Assembly (NCBI GenBank): GCA_015062305.1
Contig: SUUX01000010.1
Span: 1 to 64,000 of the forward strand
Origin: Alphaproteobacteria bacterium
Lineage (GTDB): Bacteria > Pseudomonadota > Alphaproteobacteria > RF32 > CAG-239
Length of the DNA stretch: 64,000 bases
Direction: 5' to 3'
How positions within the stretch are numbered: the stretch's first letter is position 1; every line of letters begins with the position of its first letter. A model generated the notes under the pieces. It was given only the letters and a program-made list of their open reading frames with translations, was not told the DNA's origin and searched no databases. A program made the position numbers and the translations under genes. Shown piece by piece: positions 1-8,637 of the stretch.

Positions 1-1042
1 TTTGAGAAACTTTTATTTTATAACCATACTCAATACTTTCGTTTCCACCGGTGATGGTCATGTTACAATCTCTGAGCAATATACCATCATCTATGCGGAT
101 AACACCATCATTTTTTGCCTCCAAAACTACTAATCCGTTATCAGAATATATGGCGTTGGAAACCTTTACTGAAGGATATAAATTAGAGTATTTATAATCC
201 ACATAGTTACCCGAGAACACACTCTCTCCACCATCTGCTGTGATAGTCAATGTTCCCCAGCTGTTTGAAATAGCCCCACCTTTACTTAAACTACGGGGGT
301 CAACAACATGGTCATTTTCTTCATCATCATCCAAAGATATTGGCAAATTCGCTTCTTCACTATGCGATCCATAAAAACTGGAGTTTATTAGGTGCAAATT
401 TCCGCTATTAAAAATCACTCCTCCATTACCAAAAACATTGTTTATAGTGGTGTTTATTTGGTTTTGCACAACACCGCCCTCGTTTATAACAATGTTGTTA
501 TTAATTCCAGCTATTTGCGGAGCTTCCAAAACCTCGTCTTCATCTAAAGAAAGAGATCCTGGGACTGCTCCCATAAAAAACAGATACCCCCCTTGGTTAA
601 CAATCGCATTATTAATCAAGGCATTGTCATATATTTCCACTCTTCCATAATCATTAACTGTAACACCATCTGCGGAAGAGTTGTTAGAAAGATATAAATA
701 CGCATAATTATTCCCTATACTATCCCCATTCAATACGACTTTTTTAGCAACGGAGTTGTGGTTGACAAAAATATATCCGCGCTCATTTGTAATGTTCTGC
801 AATAAACCTTCATCATTAACTCTTATATCAGAGGCCAAAAGTGTTGAGTCTTTCAATATTCCGTTTTCATAAACTTCTAGGCAATTAGTGATAGTCAGAC
901 CACTTTCACTCTCTCCACCAACAATTTGATAACATGATGGTAGGGTTGCCATTACAGGGGTGCTATTAAAAACAAAAAATGCTGTCAGAGCAGCAACTCC
1001 ACAGCCAAGCCTCCAAGAACTAAAACACATAAACCTTCTCAT
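1..1042 (-). CDS. Autotransporter/Pmp-like surface adhesin, C-terminus beyond window
   Basis: The frame is open from an ATG at 1042 to the window edge, giving 347 visible residues without a stop. GGAGG lies just before the ATG. The first 31 residues look like a signal peptide (Arg-rich start, hydrophobic core, cleavage near PVMA/TLPS). The rest is rich in Asn, Gly, Val, Ile and Ser with short repeated strand-like units, as in parallel beta-helix passengers. A GGAISN...LTI...VFSGNYVD stretch resembles the GGAI/FxxN repeat of chlamydial polymorphic membrane proteins and related autotransporters. The missing C-terminus would be expected to hold a beta-barrel, but this cannot be seen. Likely exported and surface exposed; ligand unknown. 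Confidence 0.75.
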   Translation of the reverse strand, partial: MRRFMCFSSWRLGCGVAALTAFFVFNSTPVMATLPSCYQIVGGESESGLTITNCLEVYENGILKDSTLLASDIRVNDEGLLQNITNERGYIFVNHNSVAKKVVLNGDSIGNNYAYLYLSNNSSADGVTVNDYGRVEIYDNALINNAIVNQGGYLFFMGAVPGSLSLDEDEVLEAPQIAGINNNIVINEGGVVQNQINTTINNVFGNGGVIFNSGNLHLINSSFYGSHSEEANLPISLDDDEENDHVVDPRSLSKGGAISNSWGTLTITADGGESVFSGNYVDYKYSNLYPSVKVSNAIYSDNGLVVLEAKNDGVIRIDDGILLRDCNMTITGGNESIEYGYKIKVSQ

Positions 1043-1106
1043 AGCGCCCTCCAATCACCCACAGCTTTTTGGCTCACTCCCCTATCCAAAACTCTCTCTT
1101 TTATTT

Positions 1107-1128
1107 CCCTCCCCCTTGATGGGGGAGG
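1107..1128. repeat. GC-rich REP-like palindrome
   Basis: An 8-bp perfect stem (CCTCCCCC at 1108-1115, GGGGGAGG at 1121-1128) closes a 5-base loop, followed by a G-rich tail to about 1140. It stands out from its very AT-rich surroundings. It lies in the predicted untranslated leader of the adhesin gene. Translated forward it gives the peptide SPLMGEVRWG, a spurious peptide I recall recurring in bacterial annotations because such palindromes are dispersed in intergenic DNA; that part is from memory. Confidence 0.55.
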
Positions 1129-1205
1129 TAAGGTGGGGGTGATATCCAAAGCTGAACACCTTTTACAACCACCAAATATGGCTATAATCAGAAACACCAT
1201 CTCTG

Positions 1206-1234
1206 ATTATACCACATTTTTTGTCCTTCAACAA
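1206..1234 (-). promoter_or_regulatory. Promoter of the adhesin gene inside a perfect inverted repeat
   Basis: On the minus strand TTGTTG (1229-1234), a 17-base spacer and a consensus TATAAT (1206-1211) point towards the adhesin start at 1042. The -10 is the right arm of a perfect 10-bp inverted repeat (1183-1192 and 1202-1211, 9-base spacer). A repressor or activator dimer bound there would cover the -10. The leader would be about 155 bases. Confidence 0.5.
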
Positions 1235-1342
1235 TGATTATGTGACTTAGAGTCATTAAAATAATCTTAACGCCAAACCTAGAGATTCTAACGATTCTCT
1301 CGCAAACCAAGACTCAGATTCGCTTTGAGTCCAATCAAAAAA

Positions 1343-1373
1343 ATTTTGAGCAAAACCTTTTTTTGCTCAAAAT
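1343..1373 (-). terminator. Second hairpin terminator after topA
   Basis: A long AT-rich stem (arms around 1343-1355 and 1361-1373, core TTTTGAGC/GCTCAAAA) is followed on the minus strand by seven Ts. It lies just beyond the first topA terminator and would act as backup, and as insulation for the adhesin gene downstream. Confidence 0.55.
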
Positions 1374-1397
1374 AGGCATTCCAACTCTCCGAATCGC

Positions 1398-1429
1398 AAA
1401 AAAACACCCTCTGCTTATCACAGAGGGTG
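1398..1429 (-). terminator. Rho-independent terminator of topA
   Basis: CACCCTCTG and CAGAGGGTG form a 9-bp stem, followed on the minus strand by TTTTTTT. It begins about 20 bases after the topA stop. Confidence 0.8.
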
Positions 1430-1448
1430 AATTAGTAACTATAAAAGT

Positions 1449-3902
1449 TTACTTTTTGGCATTGATAACACCCAGAGCTTCATCCAAAGTCAGCTCTTTG
1501 TTATGCAGCTCCTTTGGCAAAGCATAATTTGTTTTTCCGCACTTGATATACGGACCATAACGTCCGGACATTAGTAAAATATCTTGTTTGTTTGCCGGAT
1601 TTACACCCAAAGACTTTCCGCTTGGTTTTTCTACAGCGTTGCCAAGTAGTTCTTTTGCTCTTTCCAGTGTGATGTTAAATATATTATCAGCGCCTCTCAG
1701 CGATTGCGATTTGTTTCCTTGCTTTATATATGGGCCAAATTTTCCGCTGTTTACAACAATTCCTTCACCCAAATCAAAAGGCAAAGAGAGCAATTTGGTT
1801 GCTTGCTCAATAGAAACATCTTCCGGAGAAATATCTTTGGGCAAGGCAGCTCTTTTGGGTTTTTCTGTTGTTGCTGTGGCATCTTCACCCAATTGCAGAT
1901 AAAATCCATATGGACCCTTTTTCAGATATATACTCATGCCGTTTAATTCACCCAAAATTTTGTCTTCTGGGCTAGGAGCTTTTACTGTTGCGGCAGCTTC
2001 TTCGTCTGCTGTGTCTATCAGTGGTTTGGTGTGTTTGCATTCCGGATAGTTAGAACAACCGATAAATGCTCCAAATCGTCCTAATTTGACACTCAACTTA
2101 CCATTGTGGCAATCTGGGCAAATTCTAGGGTCAGAACCATCTTCTTTGGGTGGAAAAAGATGATAAGACAAAACTTCATCAATCTTTTCGATAACTTCGC
2201 TGATTTGCAAAGGTTTTACAGCATCAATGTTTTTAATAAACTTCACCCAAAAACCACTCAAGAGTTTCTTCCATTCCATTTCTCCGGCAGAAACATTGTC
2301 CAAAAACTCTTCTAATTGCGCTGTAAAGTCATATTCAACATACTTTCTAAAGAAGTTTTCCAAAAAGACAGTGACAATCCTGCCTCGATCTTCCGGAATA
2401 AAGCGCAATTTTTCTACTCGCACATATTTGCGTTCCTGTAACACAGCAATAATTGTAGCATAAGTAGAAGGACGTCCAATTCCCAGTTCTTCCAGTTTCT
2501 TTACCAAGCTGGCTTCTGTAAACCTTGGTGGTGGCACAGTAAAATGTTGCTCAGTAGAAATTTCTCCTTTGGTAACTGCCTCACCATTTGTCACATTGGG
2601 CAAAATTCTGTTGTCATCATCGTCATCTGCATCATCTTTAGATTCTTGATACAATTTCAAGAAACCGTCAAATTCAATAACTTGTCCATTGGCTCGCAAC
2701 AAAATTTGCTTATCTGCAGAGATGGAATCAACCACAACTTTGTCCATAACAGCAGGATTCATCTGACACGCAACTGTACGTTTCCAAATAAGCTCATACA
2801 ATTTATGAGCATCAGCATCAAGTTTGGTCTCCATCTTCTTGGGCGTGTTCATCACATCAGATGGTCTGATAGCCTCGTGAGCTTCTTGAGCGTTTTTAGA
2901 TTTTGTTTTGTATTCTTTTGGCTCTTTGGGCAGATAGGCCTCTCCAAAATATTTTATAATAGCGTCACGACAAGCAGCAACAGCCTCTTTAGAAAGGTTT
3001 ACAGCATCAGTACGCATATATGTAATCAAACCGTCTTCATACAATTTCTGCGCAATTTGCATGGTCTTTTTGGCCGAAAAACGCAATTTTCTGGCAGCTT
3101 CTTGCTGCAATGTAGACGTTGTAAACGGAGGAGCCGGATATCTGTTTGATTTTTTGCGCTCAACATTGGCAATAGAAAAATCTTGCGCTTCTATCTTAGA
3201 TTTGGCATCTAGGGCTTTTTCTTCTGAGTTTATGTCAAATTTTTCAAGCTTTTTACCATCTAGCTGGATTAATCTGGATTTTATTAGCGCCTGCGTGTGT
3301 GTAAAGAGCTCAACATCAAGAGTCCAATATTCTTCGGGCTTAAATTTTTCAATGTCGGTTTCTCTTTCGCAAATCAAGCGCAAAGCCACAGATTGCACTC
3401 TTCCGGCAGACTTAGACCCCGGCAATTTGCGCCACAACACAGGAGATAGTGTAAAACCAACCAAATAATCTAAAGCTCGTCTGGCCATATAAGCAGAAAC
3501 TAAGTTGTCATCTATCTGACGAGGATTCTTTATTGCTTCAGATACGGCAGTTTTTGTAATTTCATGAAAAACAACACGTTCTATTTTTTTATCTTTAAGC
3601 AATTTTTTTGCTTTTAATTCTTCTAATATGTGCCATGCAATAGCTTCTCCCTCTCTATCCGGGTCGGATGCCAGTACAATCGTGTCACATTGTTTTACGG
3701 CTTTTACGATGTCTGCAAGTCTTTTTTTGCCACCGCCGGATAGTTCCCATGTCATTGCAAAATCATCATCGGGGTTAACAGAACCATCTTTGCTGGGCAA
3801 ATCTCTAATATGGCCGAAGCTAGCCAAAACTTGATAGTCTTTTCCCAAATATTTGTTAATGGTTTTTGCTTTTGCCGGAGATTCCACAATAACAAGTTTC
3901 AT
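1449..3902 (-). CDS. topA: DNA topoisomerase I (type IA)
   Basis: Relaxes negative supercoils by single-strand passage. The N-terminal Toprim domain has VESPAKAKTI at residue 6 and the acidic DPDREGE cluster at 80-86. The active-site tyrosine is Y295 in GLITYMRTD. At 817 residues it is the usual size. The C-terminal part has one complete four-cysteine zinc ribbon (CPDC...CSNYPEC, near 600) and then several zinc-free topoisomerase C-terminal repeats of GPYIK/GPYGFYL type with a Lys-rich tail, an arrangement common in alphaproteobacteria. It follows dprA by 14 bases on the same strand, the usual dprA-topA pairing, and ends at two terminators. Start ATG at 3902 with an AAGAGAG ribosome site. Confidence 0.97.
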   Translation of the reverse strand: MKLVIVESPAKAKTINKYLGKDYQVLASFGHIRDLPSKDGSVNPDDDFAMTWELSGGGKKRLADIVKAVKQCDTIVLASDPDREGEAIAWHILEELKAKKLLKDKKIERVVFHEITKTAVSEAIKNPRQIDDNLVSAYMARRALDYLVGFTLSPVLWRKLPGSKSAGRVQSVALRLICERETDIEKFKPEEYWTLDVELFTHTQALIKSRLIQLDGKKLEKFDINSEEKALDAKSKIEAQDFSIANVERKKSNRYPAPPFTTSTLQQEAARKLRFSAKKTMQIAQKLYEDGLITYMRTDAVNLSKEAVAACRDAIIKYFGEAYLPKEPKEYKTKSKNAQEAHEAIRPSDVMNTPKKMETKLDADAHKLYELIWKRTVACQMNPAVMDKVVVDSISADKQILLRANGQVIEFDGFLKLYQESKDDADDDDDNRILPNVTNGEAVTKGEISTEQHFTVPPPRFTEASLVKKLEELGIGRPSTYATIIAVLQERKYVRVEKLRFIPEDRGRIVTVFLENFFRKYVEYDFTAQLEEFLDNVSAGEMEWKKLLSGFWVKFIKNIDAVKPLQISEVIEKIDEVLSYHLFPPKEDGSDPRICPDCHNGKLSVKLGRFGAFIGCSNYPECKHTKPLIDTADEEAAATVKAPSPEDKILGELNGMSIYLKKGPYGFYLQLGEDATATTEKPKRAALPKDISPEDVSIEQATKLLSLPFDLGEGIVVNSGKFGPYIKQGNKSQSLRGADNIFNITLERAKELLGNAVEKPSGKSLGVNPANKQDILLMSGRYGPYIKCGKTNYALPKELHNKELTLDEALGVINAKK

Positions 3903-3916
3903 ATTTTTTCTCTCTT

Positions 3917-5035
3917 TTATTTCTGTTTTACCAAAGCCACTTTGTTTCCGCTCTGGCGCTCTATTTGGCCGTTCATTTCAAGCTCTAAAAGCTCCAACGC
4001 AACCTCAGAAGCACTCATTCCGCTAGCTCTGATTACCTCGTCAACATATACTCCATCAGCACTCAAGTAGTCAATGATTTTTGTTTCTGGTTTCAATTGT
4101 TGTTCAGAAACAGATTTCTCTTTTTCCAAAGGTATTTTCATCTGGCAGGCAGACAAGTTTATTTTTATTTGCGGTTTTATAGATTTTTGCATTGTTTTTA
4201 GAATGTCATCTGCGTTTTCGGCCAAAAAAGCCCCTTGTTTAATAAGCTGATTTGGCCCACAGCTTCTGGCATCAGATGGAGCACCAGGCACTGCAAACAG
4301 TAGTTTTCCATAATCTGCCGCTTGTTTTGCAGTGATTAATGACCCAGATTGAGCATTTGCTTCAACAACCAAAGTTCCAGCAGATAGAGCCGCTACAATT
4401 CGGTTTCTTCTAGGGAAATTTCCTGATTGAGGCAATGTTCCGGGGCAAAGCTCCGATATAACACATCCTTGTTCAACAATTTGCTCATAGAGTTGTTTGT
4501 TTTCTTCAGGGTATGGAATGTCTACTCCTGTTCCAAGCACAGCAATAGTCGGTCCTTTCTGTTGTTTTGCATAGAGAGCCCCTTTATGTGCCGAAGCATC
4601 GATTCCTCTGGCCATTCCAGACACCACAACAATATCTTGGTTTGTCAAATCAAAAGCGATTCGAGATGCTGTTTTTCTTCCGTTTATCGATGCATTTCTT
4701 ACCCCAACGATAGATATTCTGTTTGGATTCAACAACGTCTTAATATCTCCCTTTATATACAATATTGGGGGAGCATCTGAAATCTGTTTTAAGGCATCAG
4801 GATAGATATCGTCTAAATAAGAAATTATTGTAATATTTTTTTTATTTGCTTCTTCAAAAATACGCACAGCCTCATCTCTATCTAACAAAGATATTTTCTT
4901 GTTTATGCTGTTCGCATTCTTTATAGCCTCAGCCGAAGAACCAAACTCTTTGATTAATTTATAAAATGTAACTGGCCCCAAATTTTCGGAGTTTATCAGT
5001 TGTAAGATATTGATAATTTCTTCGTAATTTTGCAC
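3917..5035 (-). CDS. dprA: DNA processing protein DprA (Smf)
   Basis: Binds incoming single-stranded DNA and loads RecA during transformation. The Rossmann-fold core has SGMARGIDASAHKGAL, VLGTGVDIPYP and the FPRRNRIVAALS signature, followed by a C-terminal winged-helix segment (about 310-370) seen in many full-length DprA. The start is GTG at 5035 with AAGAGA upstream; plsY ends 9 bases before. dprA is present in many bacteria not known to be competent, so its presence alone does not show transformation. plsY-dprA-topA is a recurrent bacterial cluster. Confidence 0.96.
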   Translation of the reverse strand: MQNYEEIINILQLINSENLGPVTFYKLIKEFGSSAEAIKNANSINKKISLLDRDEAVRIFEEANKKNITIISYLDDIYPDALKQISDAPPILYIKGDIKTLLNPNRISIVGVRNASINGRKTASRIAFDLTNQDIVVVSGMARGIDASAHKGALYAKQQKGPTIAVLGTGVDIPYPEENKQLYEQIVEQGCVISELCPGTLPQSGNFPRRNRIVAALSAGTLVVEANAQSGSLITAKQAADYGKLLFAVPGAPSDARSCGPNQLIKQGAFLAENADDILKTMQKSIKPQIKINLSACQMKIPLEKEKSVSEQQLKPETKIIDYLSADGVYVDEVIRASGMSASEVALELLELEMNGQIERQSGNKVALVKQK

Positions 5036-5044
5036 GCCGGTCTC

Positions 5045-5683
5045 TTATTTTTTGAACTTTATTTTGCTCTCTTGTCCTTTGAACAGTCTTACAAAATTCG
5101 CATGATGTCTAACTAACAAAAGAACCACAATTAATGTATAAAATAAAGTATGCACATCATCACTTAAAAAATATGTTATTACAGGTGTTAGCGTTGCAGC
5201 TGTGATTGCAGACAAAGAAGAATAGCGGAACAACACAGCCATCAGTATCCAAACAAACAAAGCCAACAAAGCAATTTTCGGTGTTAAAACCAAAACCAAT
5301 CCAAAAGAAGAGGCAACGCCTTTTCCTCCCTTAAATTTTAGCCATACCGGGAAGTTATGTCCCAAAATAGCACAAAAACCAGCAACCAGAGCCGCTAATG
5401 TTGGGATGTTTGTTGAGATATCCCAAAAAACAAAATCTCCTTCTGGAGCAACAACTTTAGCAATGTAGGCCGCTATACCAGCTTTAAAAGCATCCAGCAA
5501 AACTGTCAAAAGAGCAAGAGTTTTGTTTCCTGTACGCAATACATTGGTTGCTCCAATATTTCCAGAGCCAATTTTGCGAATGTCACCGTATCCGGCCAAA
5601 AAACACAAAACCAAACCAAAAGGAATAGAACCCAAAAAATATCCTCCGATTCCTAAAATAGAAAAAAGTTCTGCTATCGTCAT
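5045..5683 (-). CDS. plsY: Glycerol-3-phosphate acyltransferase PlsY
   Basis: Inner-membrane enzyme that transfers an acyl group from acyl-phosphate to glycerol-3-phosphate, the first step of phospholipid synthesis. The PlsY motifs are present: GSIPFG near the N-terminus, GSGNIGATNVLR, and KFKGGKGVA, among five or so hydrophobic helices. The frame can be extended to a TTG at 5698, but GGGAG at 5693-5697 serves the ATG at 5683, which I take as the start (212 residues). It lies between recF and dprA on the same strand. Confidence 0.95.
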   Translation of the reverse strand: MTIAELFSILGIGGYFLGSIPFGLVLCFLAGYGDIRKIGSGNIGATNVLRTGNKTLALLTVLLDAFKAGIAAYIAKVVAPEGDFVFWDISTNIPTLAALVAGFCAILGHNFPVWLKFKGGKGVASSFGLVLVLTPKIALLALFVWILMAVLFRYSSLSAITAATLTPVITYFLSDDVHTLFYTLIVVLLLVRHHANFVRLFKGQESKIKFKK

Positions 5684-5744
5684 AATAGATTCTCCCAAAT
5701 TTATTTATATTATTTTTAGTCCAAACATAAGTTTTTGGCAATGC

Positions 5745-6962
5745 TTAAACAACTTTATTGTGTTTGATTTCTAAAAATTGTGCGTTTTCTTTAATAGAAG
5801 AAAATAATTCCGGATCAGTTGAGGTTATCCATGCCTGTACACCAAGATCTACAATTTTTTTCAAAAGAGCCTCCCTCTTGGCATCGTCTAAATGTGCAAC
5901 AACCTCATCAAGCAACAAAATGGGAGCAAATCCTCTATATAGTGTCTGACATTTTGTTTGTGCCAAAATAATGCTGATAAGCAAAGACTTTTGTTCTCCT
6001 GTAGAACACAATTCTGCTGGCATTTTCTTTTTTCTGTAAAAAACCTTAAAATCTGTTTTGTTTATACCATCGGCAGTTTCGTTTTGTTTTATTTTTATTC
6101 TTTGTTTTTTTAACAATTGTTTATAGAAGTCTTCAACGTCAACAGCGGGGAAGGTGTCTAATCTTTTTTCAATCACACCGTCAAGTTCTAATCGTACACT
6201 CGGAAAAATATCTTCTGGTTCATTTTCAATAAAAGTGTTTAGTCTGGCAATTTGCTCTCTTCTTGCTGCAGCTATTGCCACACCAACAGTCGCCATGTTT
6301 TCTTCCAGGGCTTGCAGCCAACAATTATCGTCTTTGTTTTCTTTCAAAAGTCGATACCATTCTTTGTAGTAATGCTCAAATTTTATAAGTCTTTTTGCGT
6401 GTTCTGCATCAAAAGCATACACCAGCCTGTCTAAAAAACTTCTTCTTGGTTGGCTTCCTCCTTTAAATAGCCTGTCCATTTGCGGAGTTAGCCATATAGC
6501 CGAAACAAATTTACCTAACTCTGCTTGCGAAGAAACTTTTGTTCCGTCTATTTTAACGATTCTTTTTTCAAAAGACCTAAAGCTGTCTTCCTCGTCTGCT
6601 TCTCTTCCGCAGTGCTCAACAGCTGTTCCTATTTTAAAGGTGTTTTCTCCTAAAAATACATCAGCAGCAACGGCCCAGTTTAAAGAAGATAACGATTCTG
6701 GTGCGTACTCATCATTCTCCGGAATAATAATTCTTTTTATTTCTGCCAGACGAGCTGCTCTCAATCCTTTTCCTGGAGTCAAAAAAGATATCGCTTCTAA
6801 AATATTGGTTTTGCCGCTACCATTTTCTCCATGGATTACAATAATTTTTTTGTGAGTTTCAATTCTCAAAAATTTATAATTTCTAAAATCACTTAAAGTC
6901 AGACGTAAAACGCCTGACTTTAAATGATCAAAAACATCTATATTGTATGCCAAATTGTTCAT
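5745..6962 (-). CDS. recF: DNA replication and repair protein RecF
   Basis: SMC-like ATPase that with RecO and RecR loads RecA at gaps. Walker A HGENGSGKTNILEA lies near residue 44, the ABC-type signature CSTGEQKSLLIS near 320, and Walker B APILLLDEVVAHLD near 350, followed by the late ITSTD motif. At 405 residues it is normal to slightly long. The ATG at 6962 directly abuts the TAG of dnaN with no gap, indicating co-translation. RecR is also in this window. Confidence 0.96.
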   Translation of the reverse strand: MNNLAYNIDVFDHLKSGVLRLTLSDFRNYKFLRIETHKKIIVIHGENGSGKTNILEAISFLTPGKGLRAARLAEIKRIIIPENDEYAPESLSSLNWAVAADVFLGENTFKIGTAVEHCGREADEEDSFRSFEKRIVKIDGTKVSSQAELGKFVSAIWLTPQMDRLFKGGSQPRRSFLDRLVYAFDAEHAKRLIKFEHYYKEWYRLLKENKDDNCWLQALEENMATVGVAIAAARREQIARLNTFIENEPEDIFPSVRLELDGVIEKRLDTFPAVDVEDFYKQLLKKQRIKIKQNETADGINKTDFKVFYRKKKMPAELCSTGEQKSLLISIILAQTKCQTLYRGFAPILLLDEVVAHLDDAKREALLKKIVDLGVQAWITSTDPELFSSIKENAQFLEIKHNKVV

Positions 6963-8081
6963 CTATACTCGCATCGGCATCAAAACATAGATTGCGCTAG
7001 CATCGCTAGTGTCATGAATAACAGAAGGAGAAGACCCATCAGCAAAAGAGATTCTAACCGTTTCACCCTTAACTTCATTCAAAATATCCAACAGATAACG
7101 GAAGTTATATCCAATTTCTAGCGGGTCGCTTTCATATTTTGCATCCAAATCTTCAGAAGCATTTCCCAAATCTGGACTAGATGTCATGATTGTAACTCTA
7201 TTTTCGTGTGTAATCAGTTTAATAGCTCTGGTTCTTTCTGCCACAACAGAAACACGGTCAACAGCAGAAGCCAATTCTTTAACACCAAGCTCCAAATTCT
7301 TGTCGTTTTCTGTAGGAATCACTCTTTCATAGTCTGGGTATGTTCCATCAATAAGCTTTGATGTTAGAGTTGTATCTGCAAAAGAGAAACGAACCTTATT
7401 TTCAGATATTTCAATCGTCACATTCTCAACGGAGTTGTCGTCTAATAATTTGCGAATTTCTGTAACGGTTTTACGGGGGATAATAACCCCTTTCAAATCT
7501 TCAGCACCCTGAGGAAGCGGAGATTCAACACAAGCAAGGCGATGCCCGTCTGTTGCAACCACGCGCAACACATTATTCGCCCCTTCTTTTTTTGCGTGAA
7601 CATATAATCCATTCAAGTAGTATCTGGTCTCTTCTGTCGATACGGCAAATTGAGTGCGGTCTATCACGTCTTTAAGCTCATCTTTTGCCATGACAAAACT
7701 TGTTGGCAATTTGTCTCCGGATATAACTGGAAAATCTTCAACACCAATTGTTGATAAAGAAAATTTTGATCGACCTGATGATATTGTTAATTGTCCTTTT
7801 TCATCAGGAAAAGTCAATTCAACCTGTGAACCATCAGAAAGCTTGCGCACGATGTCATAAAGCATATGAGCTGGAGCTGTCGTTGCTCCTGTCTCTATGG
7901 TTTTTGCATCAACAATCTCCGTAATCTCCGTATCCATATCTGTAGCTTTGAAACTGATTCCATCGCCTAAAGCTTCGATTCTAACGTTAGATAACACAGG
8001 AATAGTGTTTCTTTTTTCAACAATGCTTTGCACGTGGCTAAGCGTTTTTAGTAGGTTTGCTCTCTCAATTACAAATTTCAT
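6963..8081 (-). CDS. dnaN: DNA polymerase III beta sliding clamp
   Basis: Ring clamp tethering polymerase III to DNA. The 372-residue length, the start MKFVIERANLLKTLSHVQ and the C-terminus YVLMPMRV are all typical of DnaN, with three similar clamp domains of about 120 residues. recF follows immediately. A Nudix gene and a terminator separate it from dnaA, so it probably uses its own promoter in the 83-base gap upstream, where a TTGTCCACA sequence is also found. Confidence 0.97.
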   Translation of the reverse strand: MKFVIERANLLKTLSHVQSIVEKRNTIPVLSNVRIEALGDGISFKATDMDTEITEIVDAKTIETGATTAPAHMLYDIVRKLSDGSQVELTFPDEKGQLTISSGRSKFSLSTIGVEDFPVISGDKLPTSFVMAKDELKDVIDRTQFAVSTEETRYYLNGLYVHAKKEGANNVLRVVATDGHRLACVESPLPQGAEDLKGVIIPRKTVTEIRKLLDDNSVENVTIEISENKVRFSFADTTLTSKLIDGTYPDYERVIPTENDKNLELGVKELASAVDRVSVVAERTRAIKLITHENRVTIMTSSPDLGNASEDLDAKYESDPLEIGYNFRYLLDILNEVKGETVRISFADGSSPSVIHDTSDASAIYVLMPMRV

Positions 8082-8111
8082 TTTTTTAGACCTGTAAATA
8101 TTGTTATTCTA

Positions 8112-8120
8112 TTGTCCACA
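8112..8120 (+). promoter_or_regulatory. Possible DnaA box upstream of dnaN
   Basis: TTGTCCACA differs from the consensus TTATCCACA at one position and matches the form used in some high-GC bacteria. It lies about 30 bases before dnaN, where DnaA could control clamp expression. A single site of this kind is weak evidence. Confidence 0.3.
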
Positions 8121-8164
8121 ATTCTATCACAAACTATATAAATCAGAAGATAAAACAGTTGATA

Positions 8165-8593
8165 TTAACAACTTTTTTGCTTGAAAGGATTGTATTTTTG
8201 TAAAAAATTACTCCAAGGTAAAAACAATGGTTGGGGTAGGTTATTTGTTGCAAACCATTTCCACTCAGAGCATTTATCTTTTTCTTTTATCAGAGGTGTT
8301 TGCCGACAATTATTTGTTTGAAAGAAGATAGAAACAAAATGTTTATCTTCTTTTTCAAAGATATCATTTGTAAATCCGACAAAGGTCATTTCTTTAGCAG
8401 TTTTTTTCAAGCCTGTTTCTTCCCAAAGTTCTCTTGCTGCAGCACGTTCTGGGGTTTCATCAGCCTCAAGTTTCCCTCCGGGAGGAGCCCATGTTCCTCC
8501 TCCTAGAGATGATTTTCTTAAGCCTAGCAATATTTGATTTTTTTCGTTAAAAACCAAAACAGCTATACCTATTTGGGGTTGCTTTTTTTTCAT
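8165..8593 (-). CDS. Nudix hydrolase, NUDT15/NUDX1-like
   Basis: Probably hydrolyses a nucleoside triphosphate or related pyrophosphate. The full Nudix box GX5EX7REUXEEXGU is present (GGKLEADE...RELWEETGL, about residues 38-61). The preceding LLGLRKSSLGGGTWAPPGG and following IFEKEDKHFVSIFF resemble NUDT15 and plant NUDX1, so nucleotide-pool cleansing is plausible; substrate not known. Start ATG at 8593 with AGGAGAAAG. It sits between dnaA and dnaN, downstream of the dnaA terminator, so its ribosome site emerges just after the terminator T-run. Confidence 0.88.
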   Translation of the reverse strand: MKKKQPQIGIAVLVFNEKNQILLGLRKSSLGGGTWAPPGGKLEADETPERAAARELWEETGLKKTAKEMTFVGFTNDIFEKEDKHFVSIFFQTNNCRQTPLIKEKDKCSEWKWFATNNLPQPLFLPWSNFLQKYNPFKQKSC

Positions 8594-8604
8594 TTCTTTC
8601 TCCT

Positions 8605-8631
8605 AAAAAAAGCTCGCAATAGCGAGCTTTT
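8605..8631 (-). terminator. Terminator between dnaA and the Nudix gene
   Basis: GCTCGC and GCGAGC (with flanking A/T pairs) form a hairpin with a 4-base loop followed by a T-run on the minus strand, directly after the dnaA stop. It should partly uncouple dnaA from the genes downstream. Confidence 0.75.
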
Positions 8632-8637
8632 AATGTG

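Larger units (their letters stand above)
1043..1448. other. Intergenic region with a GANTC cluster
   Basis: This 406-base gap holds, in order, the adhesin leader with the REP-like palindrome, the palindromic promoter, a GANTC-dense stretch and two tandem topA terminators. GANTC occurs at 1250, 1284, 1293, 1311, 1317 and 1327, five of them within 48 bases. GANTC is the CcrM methylation site of alphaproteobacteria. I see no gene here; short forward frames around 960-1142 are artefacts. Confidence 0.6.

Noticed and set aside
960..1142. Forward reading frame ending in a GC-rich hairpin
   Set aside because: It runs antisense to the adhesin gene's 5' end and into an intergenic palindrome, with no ribosome site.
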